This document shows, piece after piece, positions 9,202 to 19,474 of a stretch of 64,000 nucleotides of DNA (its first letter is position 1; every line of letters begins with the position of its first letter). Where the stretch lies: NCBI RefSeq assembly GCF_003240565.2, contig NZ_CP117255.1, positions 372,001 through 436,000 of the forward strand, written 5' to 3'. The stretch comes from Rhizobium tumorigenes (lineage in GTDB: Bacteria; Pseudomonadota; Alphaproteobacteria; Rhizobiales; Rhizobiaceae). A program made the position numbers and the translations under genes. Below the pieces are notes generated by a model that saw only the letters and a program-made list of their open reading frames with translations, was not told the DNA's origin and made no database searches.

Positions 9202-9218
9202 GCGTTTCCGTGAAACGC
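9202..9218. repeat. Inverted repeat between pmbA and the CysQ-like gene
   Basis: GCGTTTC (9202-9208) and GAAACGC (9212-9218) form a perfect 7-bp dyad with a 3-base centre, 34 bases before the next start codon. It could be an operator or a small hairpin in the leader. Nothing decides between these. Confidence 0.4.
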
Positions 9219-9251
9219 TGAGATGCCCTAGGGCCTTACGGGAACGAAAGC

Positions 9252-10061
9252 ATGGGCGAGAGCGAAACGTTCAGCTGGGAAAGCGACCTGGACCTGATTG
9301 TCCAGGCGGCCCAGGAAGCCGGCGAAGTGGCCCTCGGCTTCTTCCGGCAGTCTCCGGAAGTCTGGTGGAAAAATGGTGGGCAATCGCCCGTCAGCGCTGC
9401 AGACTATGCCGCCAACGATGTGCTCTCGAGAGTACTGCAGGCGGCCCGGCCGGATTACGGTTGGCTGTCCGAAGAGACCGACGACGCATCCGATCGCCTC
9501 CAGCGCAGCACGTTGTTCGTCGTCGATCCGATCGACGGCACGCGCGGGTTTCTGGCCGGCTCGGAGATCTGGTGCATCAGCGTCGCCGTGGTCACCGACG
9601 GGCGCCCTGTTGCCGGCGTGCTGTTTGCCCCGGCGCTCCGCGAACTCTATGTCGCCGGGCTCGACGGACCTGCGCTCAAGAACGGCAATATACTCAAGGT
9701 GTCCGAGCCAAGAGCCGGCGATGTCCATCGGCTGGCAACTGCTGAAGACATGATTGCCGGCTTTGGCGTGGCGTTCCGCAGCACCGTCCAGCGCGTCAAG
9801 CACATCCCGTCGCTCGCCTACCGCCTCGCCATGGTGGCCGACGGAAGGCTGGAAGGTACGTTGGTCAAGCGCGATTCCCACGACTGGGATCTGGCCGCAG
9901 CCGACCTGATCCTGCAGCGTGCCGGCGGGCAGCTTGTCGACCTTGCCGGCGACCTGCTTGTCTACAACAAGGCCGTGGTCAAGCACGCCGAACTTTGTGG
10001 TGCCGGAGAGGCCCTGATGCCGGAATTCCTGCATCAGCTTGCCTCCCGACGAGACGGTTGA
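9252..10061 (+). CDS. Inositol monophosphatase-family phosphatase, CysQ/bisphosphate-nucleotidase-like
   Basis: Mg-dependent phosphatase of 269 residues. Family motifs are present in order: metal-binding Glu in SEETDD (near 76-81), DPIDGTRGFL (near 93-102), and the C-terminal WD motif in SHDWDLAAADLI (near 214-225). Members hydrolyse 3'-phosphoadenosine 5'-phosphate or inositol phosphate; the DGTRGF form resembles the CysQ side of the family. It opens a same-strand run to lpxK, so an envelope-related role or simple co-transcription is possible. Confidence 0.85.
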   Translation: MGESETFSWESDLDLIVQAAQEAGEVALGFFRQSPEVWWKNGGQSPVSAADYAANDVLSRVLQAARPDYGWLSEETDDASDRLQRSTLFVVDPIDGTRGFLAGSEIWCISVAVVTDGRPVAGVLFAPALRELYVAGLDGPALKNGNILKVSEPRAGDVHRLATAEDMIAGFGVAFRSTVQRVKHIPSLAYRLAMVADGRLEGTLVKRDSHDWDLAAADLILQRAGGQLVDLAGDLLVYNKAVVKHAELCGAGEALMPEFLHQLASRRDG

Positions 10062-10120
10062 CCTTTCACCCAAAATCGCTCAGATGAGCGTTGGGGGAGC
10101 GATAGGAAAGAAAGACAGAT

Positions 10121-10372
10121 ATGACTGACTCCAGCGCTAAAAAGCAGCTTCTGCATCTCGTTTTCGGCGGCGAGCTCGAAAATCTCAACGACGTGAACTT
10201 CCGTGATCTGAGCGGCCTCGACATCGTTGGCATTTTCCCCGATTATGCCAGTGCGCACATGGCCTGGAAGGCCAAGGCACAGCAGACTGTCGATAACGCT
10301 CATATGCGCTATTTCATCGTTCACATGCATCGCCTGCTCGATCCGCAGGATTCAGCCTCTCCCAAAGGCTGA
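10121..10372 (+). CDS. DUF4170 protein
   Basis: Small 83-residue cytoplasmic protein with the DUF4170 pattern (LVFGGELE...FVDYASA-like IFPDYASAHMAWKAKAQ...YFIVHMHRLLDP). Function is unknown. In Rhizobiales this family regularly sits beside waaA, as here, which suggests a link with lipopolysaccharide synthesis. The start has a good TAGGAAAG site upstream. Confidence 0.88.
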   Translation: MTDSSAKKQLLHLVFGGELENLNDVNFRDLSGLDIVGIFPDYASAHMAWKAKAQQTVDNAHMRYFIVHMHRLLDPQDSASPKG

Positions 10373-10534
10373 TTGCGGAAACCATTGATACAGCCGTGAT
10401 TGCCGCGGGTCAGTCATAAATTTGCCAAGCATCTGGTTTTACTGCTCTTTTTGAGCTGAAACTTTATTTAGTCCAGTCGCAACAGTTTGGGTTTTGGCAT
10501 TGATGACGATCACCACGGATCGGAGGCTTCTGCG

Positions 10535-11854
10535 ATGAGCAGCTTTAGGGCGCGTATGGCGCTGAAAGCCTATCGTCTCGGTGGCGTCGCGATCTCGCCA
10601 CTGATGACGCCCTACCTTGCGCTGCGTGCGACCAACGGCAAGGAAGACAAGGCAAGGCGTGGCGAGCGCTTCGGCTATGCCAGCGCCAACCGCCCGCAGG
10701 GTCCTCTGATCTGGTTTCATGCCGCAAGCGTCGGCGAGACCTCGGCTGTCGTGCCGCTGATCCGCGAAATCCGCCAGCGAAACATTCACGTGCTGTTGAC
10801 GACAGGCACAATGACGTCGGCGCAGGTGACCCGCGAGCGTCTCGGCGATGACGTCATCCACCAGTATGTCCCGCTCGACCTCAAGCCTGCCGTTGCCCGC
10901 TTTCTCGACTACTGGCAGCCGGATTGCAGCATCATCGCCGAATCCGAGATCTGGCCGACGACGATCGGCGAACTCGTGGCCCGGCGTATCCCGCAGATCC
11001 TCGTGAATGCCCGCATGTCCGACAGGTCCTTCAGCCGCTGGCAGCGCCATCCGTCGCTGGCTGCAGCACTGCTGGAAAATATGGCGCTGGTTCTGGCGCA
11101 ATCGGATGTCGATGCGGAGCGTTTTCGCGACCTTGGTGCGCTGCAGGTGAGCACCTCCGGCAACCTCAAGGTGGATACCGACGCGCCGCCCTATGATGCG
11201 GCGGTGCTGGCCGATTACATGCGGCAACTCGGCACCCGCAAGACCTGGGCCGCCGTTTCGACCTTTGAGGGCGAGGAGAATGCGGCAGCTGTCGTCCACC
11301 GCACCCTCAAGGCGCGCGACGATCTGGTGACGATCCTCGTCCCCCGTCATCCCGAACGCTGCGACGATATCGAGAAGATGCTGCTGGCACAGGGGCTGAA
11401 GGTAGCCCGCCGGACCCGCAACGATCCGCTGACCGCCGATGTCGACGTGTTCCTCGGCGACACCATTGGCGAAATGGGCCTTTATCTCCGCATGACCGAG
11501 GTGGCATTCGTCGGCCGCTCGTTGTTCGAGAACAAGGGTGGCCAGAACCCGATCGAACCGGCAATGATGGGCTGTGCGATCCTGACGGGCGGCCACGTGC
11601 AGAATTTTCGCGAGTCCTACCAGAGGCTTGCGCGCAGCGGCAGCGCCCGCATGGTCCGCGACACAGAAATGCTGGCCAAGGGCGTCCATTACCTTTTGAC
11701 CAACGACACTGCCCGCGCCACCATGATCGAGGCCGGATTTACGGCGGTGCACGAGATGCGCGGCGCCCTGACGGCGACGATCAAGGGGCTGGAACCCTAC
11801 ATCAATCCACTGACGCTGAAAGCCCGGCTGTTGCCGAAGGCCGCGCAGGCTTGA
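10535..11854 (+). CDS. waaA: 3-deoxy-D-manno-octulosonic acid (Kdo) transferase
   Basis: Transfers Kdo from CMP-Kdo to lipid IVA, the first step of the LPS core, at the inner face of the inner membrane. The protein of about 439 residues carries WFHAASVGE near the start of the glycosyltransferase fold, the AESEIWP motif, and the C-terminal nucleotide-sugar segment VGRSLFENKGGQNPIEP. I chose ATG 10535, which has CGGAGG eight bases upstream, rather than the further open frame from 10487. It leads into a HAD hydrolase and lpxK. Confidence 0.95.
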   Translation: MSSFRARMALKAYRLGGVAISPLMTPYLALRATNGKEDKARRGERFGYASANRPQGPLIWFHAASVGETSAVVPLIREIRQRNIHVLLTTGTMTSAQVTRERLGDDVIHQYVPLDLKPAVARFLDYWQPDCSIIAESEIWPTTIGELVARRIPQILVNARMSDRSFSRWQRHPSLAAALLENMALVLAQSDVDAERFRDLGALQVSTSGNLKVDTDAPPYDAAVLADYMRQLGTRKTWAAVSTFEGEENAAAVVHRTLKARDDLVTILVPRHPERCDDIEKMLLAQGLKVARRTRNDPLTADVDVFLGDTIGEMGLYLRMTEVAFVGRSLFENKGGQNPIEPAMMGCAILTGGHVQNFRESYQRLARSGSARMVRDTEMLAKGVHYLLTNDTARATMIEAGFTAVHEMRGALTATIKGLEPYINPLTLKARLLPKAAQA

Positions 11855-11864
11855 GGACTTCTTG

Positions 11865-12596
11865 GTGACTGACGAACGACTGGCCGCCATCCGGGGCATC
11901 CTTTTCGACAAGGACGGCACGCTGCTCGATTACAACAAGAGCTGGCTGCCGGTGAACCGGCAACTGGCACAGATCGCCGCCGGAGGCGAGGCGGCGCTGG
12001 CGGACCGGTTGCTGCTTGCCTGCGGCATGGACCCGGTGTCCGGCCACGTCGTTCCGGACAGCCTGCTCGCAGCCGGCAACACCCGCCAGATTGCCGAAGG
12101 ACTGGTCGCTGCGGGCTCGACCCTCGACATCGATGATCTCACGCTCCAACTGGACGACCTGTTTTCAGGCGCCGCGCAGTTTGCCGTTCCGGTCACGGAT
12201 CTCGGAGCCTTTTTCGGCCGCCTGAAGGCAAGGGGATACCGTCTTGGCGTCGCCTCCAGCGACAACCAGACTTCCATCCGCGAAACTGCCCGGCATTTCG
12301 GGTTTCTCGACTGCCTTGATTTCATTGCCGGCTATGACAGCGGGTTCGGCGTCAAGCCCGAGCCCGGCATGGTGCTTGGCTTCTGCGAGGCCACAGGCCT
12401 GTCTCCGGGCGAGGTGGCCATGGTTGGCGACAACAACCACGATCTCCACATGGGGCGTAACGCCAGCGTCGGGCTCACCATCGGCGTCCTGACCGGCACC
12501 GGTTCGCCGGAAAGCCTTGCCGCCGCCGCAGACTATTGCCTCGATGACATCACCGGGCTTGAGCCACTTCTGCCCGACGTCCTGATCTCGCGGTAA
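11865..12596 (+). CDS. HAD-superfamily hydrolase (phosphoglycolate phosphatase-like)
   Basis: Cytoplasmic phosphatase of about 243 residues. HAD motifs: [10 protein letters not shown] (motif I nucleophile Asp), VASSDN (motif II Ser), KPEPGM (motif III Lys) and VGDNNHD (motif IV). Residues between motifs I and II form an alpha-helical cap of the Gph type. The start is GTG 11865 or TTG 11862; GAGGA at 11853-11857 fits the GTG better. It begins ten bases after waaA and lies between two lipid A/LPS genes. A role as a sugar-phosphate phosphatase in that pathway is possible but unproven. Confidence 0.88.
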   Translation: MTDERLAAIRGILFDKDGTLLDYNKSWLPVNRQLAQIAAGGEAALADRLLLACGMDPVSGHVVPDSLLAAGNTRQIAEGLVAAGSTLDIDDLTLQLDDLFSGAAQFAVPVTDLGAFFGRLKARGYRLGVASSDNQTSIRETARHFGFLDCLDFIAGYDSGFGVKPEPGMVLGFCEATGLSPGEVAMVGDNNHDLHMGRNASVGLTIGVLTGTGSPESLAAAADYCLDDITGLEPLLPDVLISR

Positions 12597-12654
12597 CCGC
12601 TTGCATTCCAGGGCAAACTGCCGTCTCTTTGCCGATAATCGAACAGGGGATCAC

Positions 12655-13704
12655 ATGGTATCGGAAGCACCGCCATTCTGGTGGACGAAGCCCGATTGGC
12701 GCGCGCGCCTGCTCTGGCCCGTGTCCTACCTGTATGGCCGCATCGCCTGCAAGCGCATGGCCAATGGCCGACGAGCTTCCGTTCCTGTTCCAGTCATCTG
12801 CGTCGGCAATTTCACGGTCGGGGGCGCCGGCAAGACGCCGACTGCGCTCAGTCTGGCACGTCAGGCAAAGGAAAAGGGGCTGAAACCCGGTTTTCTCAGC
12901 CGTGGCTATGGCGGCTCGGCGCGCGGCATCACCGTCGTCGAACCGGATAAGCATACCGCGGCCGTAGTCGGCGATGAGCCGCTGCTCCTTGCGCGCGAAG
13001 CCCTGACGGTGATTTCACGGCGACGCATCGAAGGGGCCCGTCGCCTGGTCGAAGAGGGCGCCGATCTCATCATCATGGATGACGGTTTCCAGAGTGCCCA
13101 ACTCGCCATCGACTATGCGCTGCTGGTGATCGACGCCAACAGCGGCATCGGCAATGGACATATCGTACCCGGAGGACCGTTGCGCGCGCCCCTTGGCGAA
13201 CAGCTCCGGCACACGTCCGGACTGCTCAAGGTTGGCAGCGGCAAGGCCGCCGATGCGGTGGTGCGGATGGCAGCCCGCGCCGGCAAGCCGTTTTTCACCG
13301 CTGTCCTGAAGGTGCGCGGACGGGAGGGTCTGGCCGGCCAGAGCGTACTGGCCTTCGCCGGTATCGCCGACCCACAGAAATTCTTCCGCACCGTCGAATC
13401 CACCGGTGCAACAATCGTCGTGCATCGGCCCTTCGGCGACCACCAGCACCTCAGCGATGCGGCAATTGCCGATCTTCTCGACACGGCAAGACGCCACGAC
13501 CTAAAGATCGTCACGACATCGAAGGATTATGTGCGTTTGCTTGGCAGATCCGGCGCTGCGGAAAAACTGATTGCCGAGAGCCTTGTCATCGAGGTCGAGA
13601 TGACCTTTTCGGACCACCGCGCTGCCAATCTCATCATCGACAACGCCTTCGCAGCCTGCCGTAGCCGGAGGCTCGCGGAAGGCACGCCGGGACCTAAGGG
13701 CTAG
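12655..13704 (+). CDS. lpxK: Tetraacyldisaccharide 4'-kinase
   Basis: Phosphorylates the 4' position of the lipid A disaccharide to give lipid IVA, the acceptor used by WaaA. About 349 residues: an N-terminal membrane-associated helix, P-loop [12 protein letters not shown] at 51-62, and the conserved DDGFQ motif ([10 protein letters not shown]) near 142-146. ATG 12655 is preceded by CAGGGGA. The TAG stop overlaps the stop of the converging DUF2093 gene by sharing CTAG. Confidence 0.95.
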   Translation: MVSEAPPFWWTKPDWRARLLWPVSYLYGRIACKRMANGRRASVPVPVICVGNFTVGGAGKTPTALSLARQAKEKGLKPGFLSRGYGGSARGITVVEPDKHTAAVVGDEPLLLAREALTVISRRRIEGARRLVEEGADLIIMDDGFQSAQLAIDYALLVIDANSGIGNGHIVPGGPLRAPLGEQLRHTSGLLKVGSGKAADAVVRMAARAGKPFFTAVLKVRGREGLAGQSVLAFAGIADPQKFFRTVESTGATIVVHRPFGDHQHLSDAAIADLLDTARRHDLKIVTTSKDYVRLLGRSGAAEKLIAESLVIEVEMTFSDHRAANLIIDNAFAACRSRRLAEGTPGPKG

Positions 13705-13940
13705 CGACGCTGGTTAGGCAGGACACCGGCGCGCTTGTCGGCTTCAAACGAGGAGACGGCGTCGGCATAGGGTTCCTGGCGCGCGACGCTCCAGTAGCGG
13801 AGCTCGTCGAGCGGAATGCGCTGGCCGGTCATGGCGCAGATCACATGGGAGCCGGGCGCCAGCAGCTGGAAGTCGCCGTCGAGATAGCGCACCTTCGCTT
13901 CGCGGTTTCCGCTTCCCTCTAAAAGGTTCATTTCCGTCAT
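13701..13940 (-). CDS. DUF2093 protein
   Basis: Small 79-residue protein of the Rhizobiales family DUF2093, with the typical [29 protein letters not shown] core (two short beta strands around a Cys) and [15 protein letters not shown]. Function is unknown. It lies between lpxK and mutL on the minus strand, probably transcribed after mutL with about 50 bases between. Confidence 0.87.
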   Translation of the reverse strand: MTEMNLLEGSGNREAKVRYLDGDFQLLAPGSHVICAMTGQRIPLDELRYWSVARQEPYADAVSSFEADKRAGVLPNQRR

Positions 13941-13991
13941 TCTCCTGCCATCGCCTGCCTTAGCGCGGCGGCGGGCATATTTCCAGCTTTT

Positions 13992-15806
13992 TCAGCTGCG
14001 GCCGAACAGCCGCTCGATATCGCTGAGCTTGAGCTCGATATAGGTCGGTCGCCCGTGGTTGCATTGGCCGGATCCAGGCGTTGCTTCCATCTGCCGCAAC
14101 AGCGCGTTCATCTCCTCCGGGCGCAGTTGCCGTCCGGAACGCACCGAGCCATGACAGGCCATGGTGGCGGCGACATATTCCAGCTTTGCGCCCAGCAGCG
14201 ACGACGTATCCCATTCGGCAATCTCGTCGGCGAGCTGGCGGATCATTCCCTGCGCATCGACCTCGCCGAGCATCGCCGGCGTTTCGCGCACTGCGATTGC
14301 TCCCGGTCCGAAGCGTTCGATGGCAAGTCCCAGATTGCCGAGGCTTTCGGCGTGCACCATCAGCCGGTCGCAATCCTCTTCCGGCAGGTCGATGATTTCG
14401 GGGATCAGCAGGACTTGAGACGGCATCCGCCTGGAATGCAGCGCCTTGCGCATTTCCTCGAATACCAGCCGTTCATGGGCCGCGTGCTGGTCGACGATGA
14501 CCAGCCCATCTTCCGTCTGGGCGACGATGTAGTTCGCATGGATCTGCGCCCGCGCCGCGCCGAGGCGGTGCTGTGGCTGCGGTGTATCCGGCTGGACGTC
14601 GGCATGGCCTCTGTCCACCCGCGCCGCCGGGACCGATAGATCCTCGAATGTTGCCTGCGCCGGTTCGCCAAAGCCGCTCACCACGGACGTTGCATCGTAT
14701 GGGCGCGATGGCGAAGTCTGTGGTGACCACGGTGCCGCAGGCGGGGATGGCCGCCATGCCGCCTGGGCACCGCCCCGGAAAGAGCGCAACATGCCGTCGG
14801 CGCCGGTGGTTGCCGCCCGGTCGCCATCGCGCGACAACGCCTCGCGGATGGCCCCGACGATCAGTCCGCGCACGAGGCCGGGATCGCGGAACCGCACGTC
14901 GGACTTCGCAGGGTGGACATTGACGTCGACCAGCGCCGGATCGATGCTGATCGACAGCACCGCGACCGGGTAGCGCCCGGACGGTATTGTCTCGGCATAG
15001 GCGCCCCGGATCGCCGAGAGGATTTGCTTGTCCTGCACCGGCCGGCCGTTGACGAAGGCGTATTGATGCGCCGCGTTGCCGCGATTGAAGGTCGGCACAC
15101 CCGCATAGCCCTTCAGCCCGACATCCTCGCGCTCGGCATCCAGCGCAATGGCATTGTGCTTGAAGTCCTCGCCCAGCACCTGCGCCATGCGCGCCAGCCT
15201 GTCGTCGCCGGTTGCGGCAAACTCCAGCGTCGAGCGGTCGGAGCCCGAGAGCACGAAGCGCACATGCGGAAAAGCGATGGCCATCCGCTTCACGACTTCG
15301 GTGATGGCCGCTGCCTCGGCACGTTCCGTCTTCAGGAATTTCAGCCGCGCCGGCGTTGCGAAGAAGAGGTCGCGGACCTCGACAATGGTACCGGGATTGG
15401 CGGCTGCCGGCCGCAGGTGCAGCAGCCTGCCGCCGGCGACGGCGATTTCCGCGCCGTCCGCGCCATCCGCCCTGCGGCTCGAAATCGACAAGCGCGCCAC
15501 CGAGCCGATCGAGGGCAATGCCTCGCCGCGAAAGCCGAGGGTGCGGATGTTGTCGAGCGTATCCGATATCTTCGAGGTGCAGTGTCGGCGCACGGCAAGT
15601 TCGAGATCGTCGCGATCCATGCCGCTGCCGTTGTCGCTGACCCGCAGCAGTGCCTTGCCGCCACCGGCAGTGGCGATCTCGATACGTGTTGCGCCTGCAT
15701 CCAGTGCGTTTTCGATGAGTTCCTTGACCGCACTCGACGGCCGCTCGATGACTTCGCCGGCGGCGATCTGGTTGACCAGGGTTTCGGAAAGCTGCTTGAT
15801 GTTCAT
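13992..15806 (-). CDS. mutL: DNA mismatch repair protein MutL
   Basis: Couples MutS mismatch recognition to strand cleavage. About 604 residues: GHKL ATPase ([25 protein letters not shown] from residue 13; [16 protein letters not shown]), a variable proline-rich linker, and a C-terminal endonuclease domain. The metal-binding motif DQHA-x2-E-x4-E is intact ([13 protein letters not shown]), as are ACHGSVRSG and CNHGRPTY, so this is the nicking type of MutL. The start is ATG 15806; the frame upstream to 15872 lacks a better site. Confidence 0.96.
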   Translation of the reverse strand: MNIKQLSETLVNQIAAGEVIERPSSAVKELIENALDAGATRIEIATAGGGKALLRVSDNGSGMDRDDLELAVRRHCTSKISDTLDNIRTLGFRGEALPSIGSVARLSISSRRADGADGAEIAVAGGRLLHLRPAAANPGTIVEVRDLFFATPARLKFLKTERAEAAAITEVVKRMAIAFPHVRFVLSGSDRSTLEFAATGDDRLARMAQVLGEDFKHNAIALDAEREDVGLKGYAGVPTFNRGNAAHQYAFVNGRPVQDKQILSAIRGAYAETIPSGRYPVAVLSISIDPALVDVNVHPAKSDVRFRDPGLVRGLIVGAIREALSRDGDRAATTGADGMLRSFRGGAQAAWRPSPPAAPWSPQTSPSRPYDATSVVSGFGEPAQATFEDLSVPAARVDRGHADVQPDTPQPQHRLGAARAQIHANYIVAQTEDGLVIVDQHAAHERLVFEEMRKALHSRRMPSQVLLIPEIIDLPEEDCDRLMVHAESLGNLGLAIERFGPGAIAVRETPAMLGEVDAQGMIRQLADEIAEWDTSSLLGAKLEYVAATMACHGSVRSGRQLRPEEMNALLRQMEATPGSGQCNHGRPTYIELKLSDIERLFGRS

Positions 15807-16139
15807 AGCGGCATTTTCCCGGATTCGTATCCCCGTGGAAAGGACAAACTGTCCGCTCAGGGCGCCGTCCACCTTATTCCGCGACGCAACATGTTCGCTG
15901 CGCCATTAATCGGACCTTAATACTAAAAAGGCAGATTTCCGCTATTGTTTGAAATGATTGCAGGCGGTGCATCGCACCTGATCGCGGCACGTGATGGCCA
16001 GCTGGAAACCGTCACATATACTGGCCGGCATTCGTCTGTTTCAAACAGCTTGCCAGCATGCTTACCGCAATTCGGTGCCGGCCAGACCGTGCCCGCCTGA
16101 GGGCCTCTCAGTGATCGATGCCATAGGGGAATCGGACGA
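15807..16139. other. Intergenic region between divergent mutL and the PAS-response regulator gene
   Basis: No gene is supported in these 333 bases. It must hold both promoters. The only structure I see is the 13-bp palindrome CTGTTTCAAACAG at 16036-16048, which could be an operator for the downstream gene. An AGGGGA ribosome site precedes the ATG at 16140. Confidence 0.5.
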
Positions 16140-17876
16140 ATGACTGCCGAGTTTGAGAAGGCAGTGCTCTCCGTCAGTGACGATGCGCCTGCCGATGGCA
16201 CGCTGCAGACGGCGCTTTTCGATGCGATTTGCGAGGGGCTGCAGTCCGCATTCTTCGTCTACGATAAAAACGATACGCTGCTCTTTGCCAGCCGTCAGGT
16301 CCTGAATTTCTATCCGATTTCCGAGCACCTGTTGCGGCCGCAGACCCGCCTGCGCGATTTCCTCGGTGCCGTCTTCGACACCGGTATCCGCCAGCGCGAC
16401 GTTGCCGGCAAGCGACCCGTTCCGAGCAGCCGCGAGGACTGGCTGTCGCAGACGATCGCTACCCACTGGCGCGAACGGTACGAATTCACTGAGCGCCATG
16501 GCGCCGACCGCTGGGTGCGCTTCACCAAGCGCCGGCTCTCCAGCGGTTACGGTGTCTGCATCATCACCGATATTTCCGAGGCCCGCAAACGCGAGGAGCA
16601 ATGGCGGGCGGATCTCGAGCGCGTTCAACTCACGGAGGATATCCTCGACAACCTGCCCTTTCCGCTGTTCGTCAAGGACAGGGACCTGACCTACGTCGCC
16701 GTCAACAAGGCGCTCTGCGACAAATACCAGAGGTCGGCAGATGAAATACTGGGTCGCAAGAGCAGCGATCTATTCTCCACCGACGTAGCCGCGCGTTTTG
16801 GTGAAAGCGACCGGCACGTGATCGATAGTGGCGACCTTTCGATTTCCCGCCAGCGGCAGATCGATCGTAGTGGCATGGAGCGCGACATCGTCACGCGCAA
16901 GCTCCGGATCGGCAAGCCCGGCCGCTATTTTCTCGTCGCAACGATGCAGGACCTGCCGACCGACGGCGCCGATTTCGATGAGTTCGGCCTTGCGTCCGCC
17001 ATTACCGAATCCGGCGACCGCAGCTATCGGCGGGCCTATGTCCCGGTCGAGACCCTGCAGGCAGCCCTGCACAGACTGCCCGCCATGGAAACGTTCACCC
17101 CTGAAACGTTCAACGGCCAGAAGATACTCCTCGTGACGAACGATATCGCGGCTGAATCGACAGCCCTCAAGATGCTTGCCAAATACGGGTTCGAGGCTTG
17201 CGTGGTGCGCAGCGAAGGTGAAGAAGCGGCGTTTCTCGATTTTGCAAGCTCGCTCGGTGTTCGCATCGATCTGGTCGTCATCGACAACCAGATCGGCGTG
17301 CGCGGCATGGAGCTGGCCGAACGCCAGAATATCCCGGCCCTCTGCCTCGACGGCGCGCAACTCGCCAACGAATTGACCTTCCGGATTGCCCGGTATTTCA
17401 ACCGCAACATGCGCGGCAAGAGGCTCGCGCCGAAACATCCCGATGAAAAGATCTGGCCGATCTCGATCAGCACGGAAGACAACAGCTGCGAGATCCTGGT
17501 CGCTGAAGACAATGCCATCAACAAGATCGTCTTTTCGCAGATCCTCGAAGGCCTCGGCTATAGCTACAAGATCGCTTCCACCGGCGATGAGGCGGTGAGG
17601 ATGTGGACCGAATACCGTCCCCAGCTGATGCTCATGGACATCACGCTGCCCGGCCTCAATGGGTTCGAGGCAACCAGGCTGATCCGGCAGGTCGAAGCAG
17701 GTTCGGCCAGTCGAACGCCGATCGTCGGCGTCCTGACCCAGGCGCTCGACCAGGATCGCGATGCGTGCTTTGCATCCGGCATGGACGACGTCATCCTGAA
17801 ACCCGTGAGCCCCGACATGCTGCAACTGGTGTTCCTCAAGCATCTCGGCAACGCACAGGCCCGCGAAACGGCCTAG
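16140..17876 (+). CDS. PAS-PAS-REC-REC signalling protein without an output domain
   Basis: A 578-residue cytoplasmic protein. Residues about 25-150 and 160-280 look like two PAS folds (FFVYDKNDTLLFASRQVL; FPLFVKDRDLTYVAVNKALC). Then come a degenerate receiver (about 325-435, with VVIDNQIGVRG at the phospho-site position but a weak acidic pocket) and a canonical receiver (about 450-570) with ILVAEDNAINK, phospho-acceptor Asp in LMLMDITLPGLNG, and Lys in ILKPVSP. There is no histidine kinase or DNA-binding part. The next gene, a GGDEF-EAL protein 90 bases away, is a likely partner. Confidence 0.85.
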   Translation: MTAEFEKAVLSVSDDAPADGTLQTALFDAICEGLQSAFFVYDKNDTLLFASRQVLNFYPISEHLLRPQTRLRDFLGAVFDTGIRQRDVAGKRPVPSSREDWLSQTIATHWRERYEFTERHGADRWVRFTKRRLSSGYGVCIITDISEARKREEQWRADLERVQLTEDILDNLPFPLFVKDRDLTYVAVNKALCDKYQRSADEILGRKSSDLFSTDVAARFGESDRHVIDSGDLSISRQRQIDRSGMERDIVTRKLRIGKPGRYFLVATMQDLPTDGADFDEFGLASAITESGDRSYRRAYVPVETLQAALHRLPAMETFTPETFNGQKILLVTNDIAAESTALKMLAKYGFEACVVRSEGEEAAFLDFASSLGVRIDLVVIDNQIGVRGMELAERQNIPALCLDGAQLANELTFRIARYFNRNMRGKRLAPKHPDEKIWPISISTEDNSCEILVAEDNAINKIVFSQILEGLGYSYKIASTGDEAVRMWTEYRPQLMLMDITLPGLNGFEATRLIRQVEAGSASRTPIVGVLTQALDQDRDACFASGMDDVILKPVSPDMLQLVFLKHLGNAQARETA

Positions 17877-17963
17877 CGACAAGCGCGCGCAGCCTCTCCC
17901 GCCCGGTCTCGCCAGGGCGGCGCTATCCATTTTTTAAGACTTAGCCGGCATTCTGCCTCATGG

Positions 17964-19343
17964 GTGGGAGACGTGTCGGAATTGCAGATGAAATCACCGG
18001 ATTTGCCGCCCTTGCCCGTTAGCCAGACTGAGCTGCAGGCCATGGCATATACCGATCCGTTGACCGGGTTGGGCAATCGGTATCGCATGCGCGACCGCGT
18101 ACGGCTGCTCGCGGAAGAGCGTGCCAGCGATCCCGCGCCCTTTACCATCGCCATAGCCAACCTTGATGCCTTCAAGCCCATAAATGACCTGTTCGGTGCG
18201 GAGGCCGGCGACGAAATCCTTTGCCAGGTCGCCCACCGTCTCAAGGCATGCATTCCTGATGGCGCAACCGTGACCCGTCACGATGGCGACGAATTTGCCT
18301 TCGTCCTGCCGCTCGTGTTCGAGAGGGTCGGCGGCGAGAAATTCGGCCAGATGATCCGAGAGGTGCTTTCGGCGCCCTACGACCTCGGCGACCGCAACGT
18401 TCGGCTCTCGGCGTCCTTCGGTCTTGCCATACACCCCTTTGCCGGCGACAACTTCGACGCCCTGCTGAAAAGCGCAGAGACCGCCCTTTACCGGTCGAAG
18501 CGTCGGGGTCGCGGCCAGATCACGGTCTATTCCAATGAAATCGCTGAAGAGATGAAGCGGGCGACGCAGCTGGAGCAGGCCCTGCGAAACGCCATCATCT
18601 CCGACGCCATCGATGTTCACTTCCAGCCGATCGTTTCGCTCGCCAACGACACCGTGGTCGGCTTCGAAGCGCTCGCCCGCTGGAGCGATCCAGATCTCGG
18701 CTTCGTTTCTCCGGCCGTCTTTGTGCCGCTGGCCGAGGAGCGCGGCTTTATCGATGCTCTCTCCGAGACCTTGCTGCGCAAGGCTGCGGAGGCAGCACTC
18801 GCCTGGCCGCGCGAATTGTTCCTATCGTTCAACCTGTCGTCCGCGCAGCTGATGGATCCGGGAACCTCCAGCAGCGTGTTGGCAATTCTTGCGCGCGTCG
18901 GCTTCGACCCACGCCGGCTCGAGCTGGAAATCACCGAGACCGCAGTCATGACATCGGCCGAGACCGCCCACCAGATCATCACCGACCTGCGCGCCGCCGG
19001 CGTCCGCATCTCGCTCGACGATTTCGGCACGGGCCAATCGAGCCTCGGCCGGTTGCGCGAGTTCATTTTCGACAAGGTCAAGATCGATCGCGCCTTCGTC
19101 TCGCGCATCAACAGCGACCGAGCCTCCGAACATATCATCAAGGCCATTCTCGCTATGTGCGAAGGGCTGGACCTCGAGGTGGTGGCCGAAGGCATCGAGG
19201 ACAGCGATGAAGCTGAAAAGCTGCGATCGCTCGGATGCGGAATGGGGCAAGGCTATTTCTACGGCAGGCCTGTCGATGGCGCCTCTACGCTGCGTTATCT
19301 GCACGAACGCTATTACGCCCTGAGCGATCATACCAATGCCTGA
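17964..19343 (+). CDS. GGDEF-EAL protein, probable c-di-GMP phosphodiesterase
   Basis: About 450-459 residues. The GGDEF domain (about 25-190) has its signature as HDGDEF, so the first Gly is Asp, which probably weakens or abolishes cyclase activity. The EAL domain (about 205-450) keeps all key residues: FEALARW, FNLSS (Asn), EITETAV, DDFGTGQSS, KIDRAFV, VVAEGIED and GQGYFYGRP. A phosphodiesterase is therefore expected, with the GGDEF part perhaps binding GTP as a regulator. No membrane segment is present. Start uncertain: GTG 17964 or 17973, or ATG 17988. Confidence 0.88.
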   Translation: MGDVSELQMKSPDLPPLPVSQTELQAMAYTDPLTGLGNRYRMRDRVRLLAEERASDPAPFTIAIANLDAFKPINDLFGAEAGDEILCQVAHRLKACIPDGATVTRHDGDEFAFVLPLVFERVGGEKFGQMIREVLSAPYDLGDRNVRLSASFGLAIHPFAGDNFDALLKSAETALYRSKRRGRGQITVYSNEIAEEMKRATQLEQALRNAIISDAIDVHFQPIVSLANDTVVGFEALARWSDPDLGFVSPAVFVPLAEERGFIDALSETLLRKAAEAALAWPRELFLSFNLSSAQLMDPGTSSSVLAILARVGFDPRRLELEITETAVMTSAETAHQIITDLRAAGVRISLDDFGTGQSSLGRLREFIFDKVKIDRAFVSRINSDRASEHIIKAILAMCEGLDLEVVAEGIEDSDEAEKLRSLGCGMGQGYFYGRPVDGASTLRYLHERYYALSDHTNA

Positions 19344-19474
19344 CACTCCAGGGTGTCTGTTTCGATCGCGCCGCTGCGCGACCACCGCGCGCCGCCGATA
19401 GGCCTCGCATTCTGCATCCAGCTCGGCAATGATGTCTGTCATGACGAACCCTTGGCATGCAGAGAACACATATC

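Noticed and set aside
19341..19470. Minus-strand frame beginning MTDIIAELDAECEAYRRR between the GGDEF-EAL and flavoenzyme genes
   Set aside because: The first 30 codons look protein-like and might be a gene remnant, but the frame then runs antisense through the EAL domain and has no supported end, so I do not call it.
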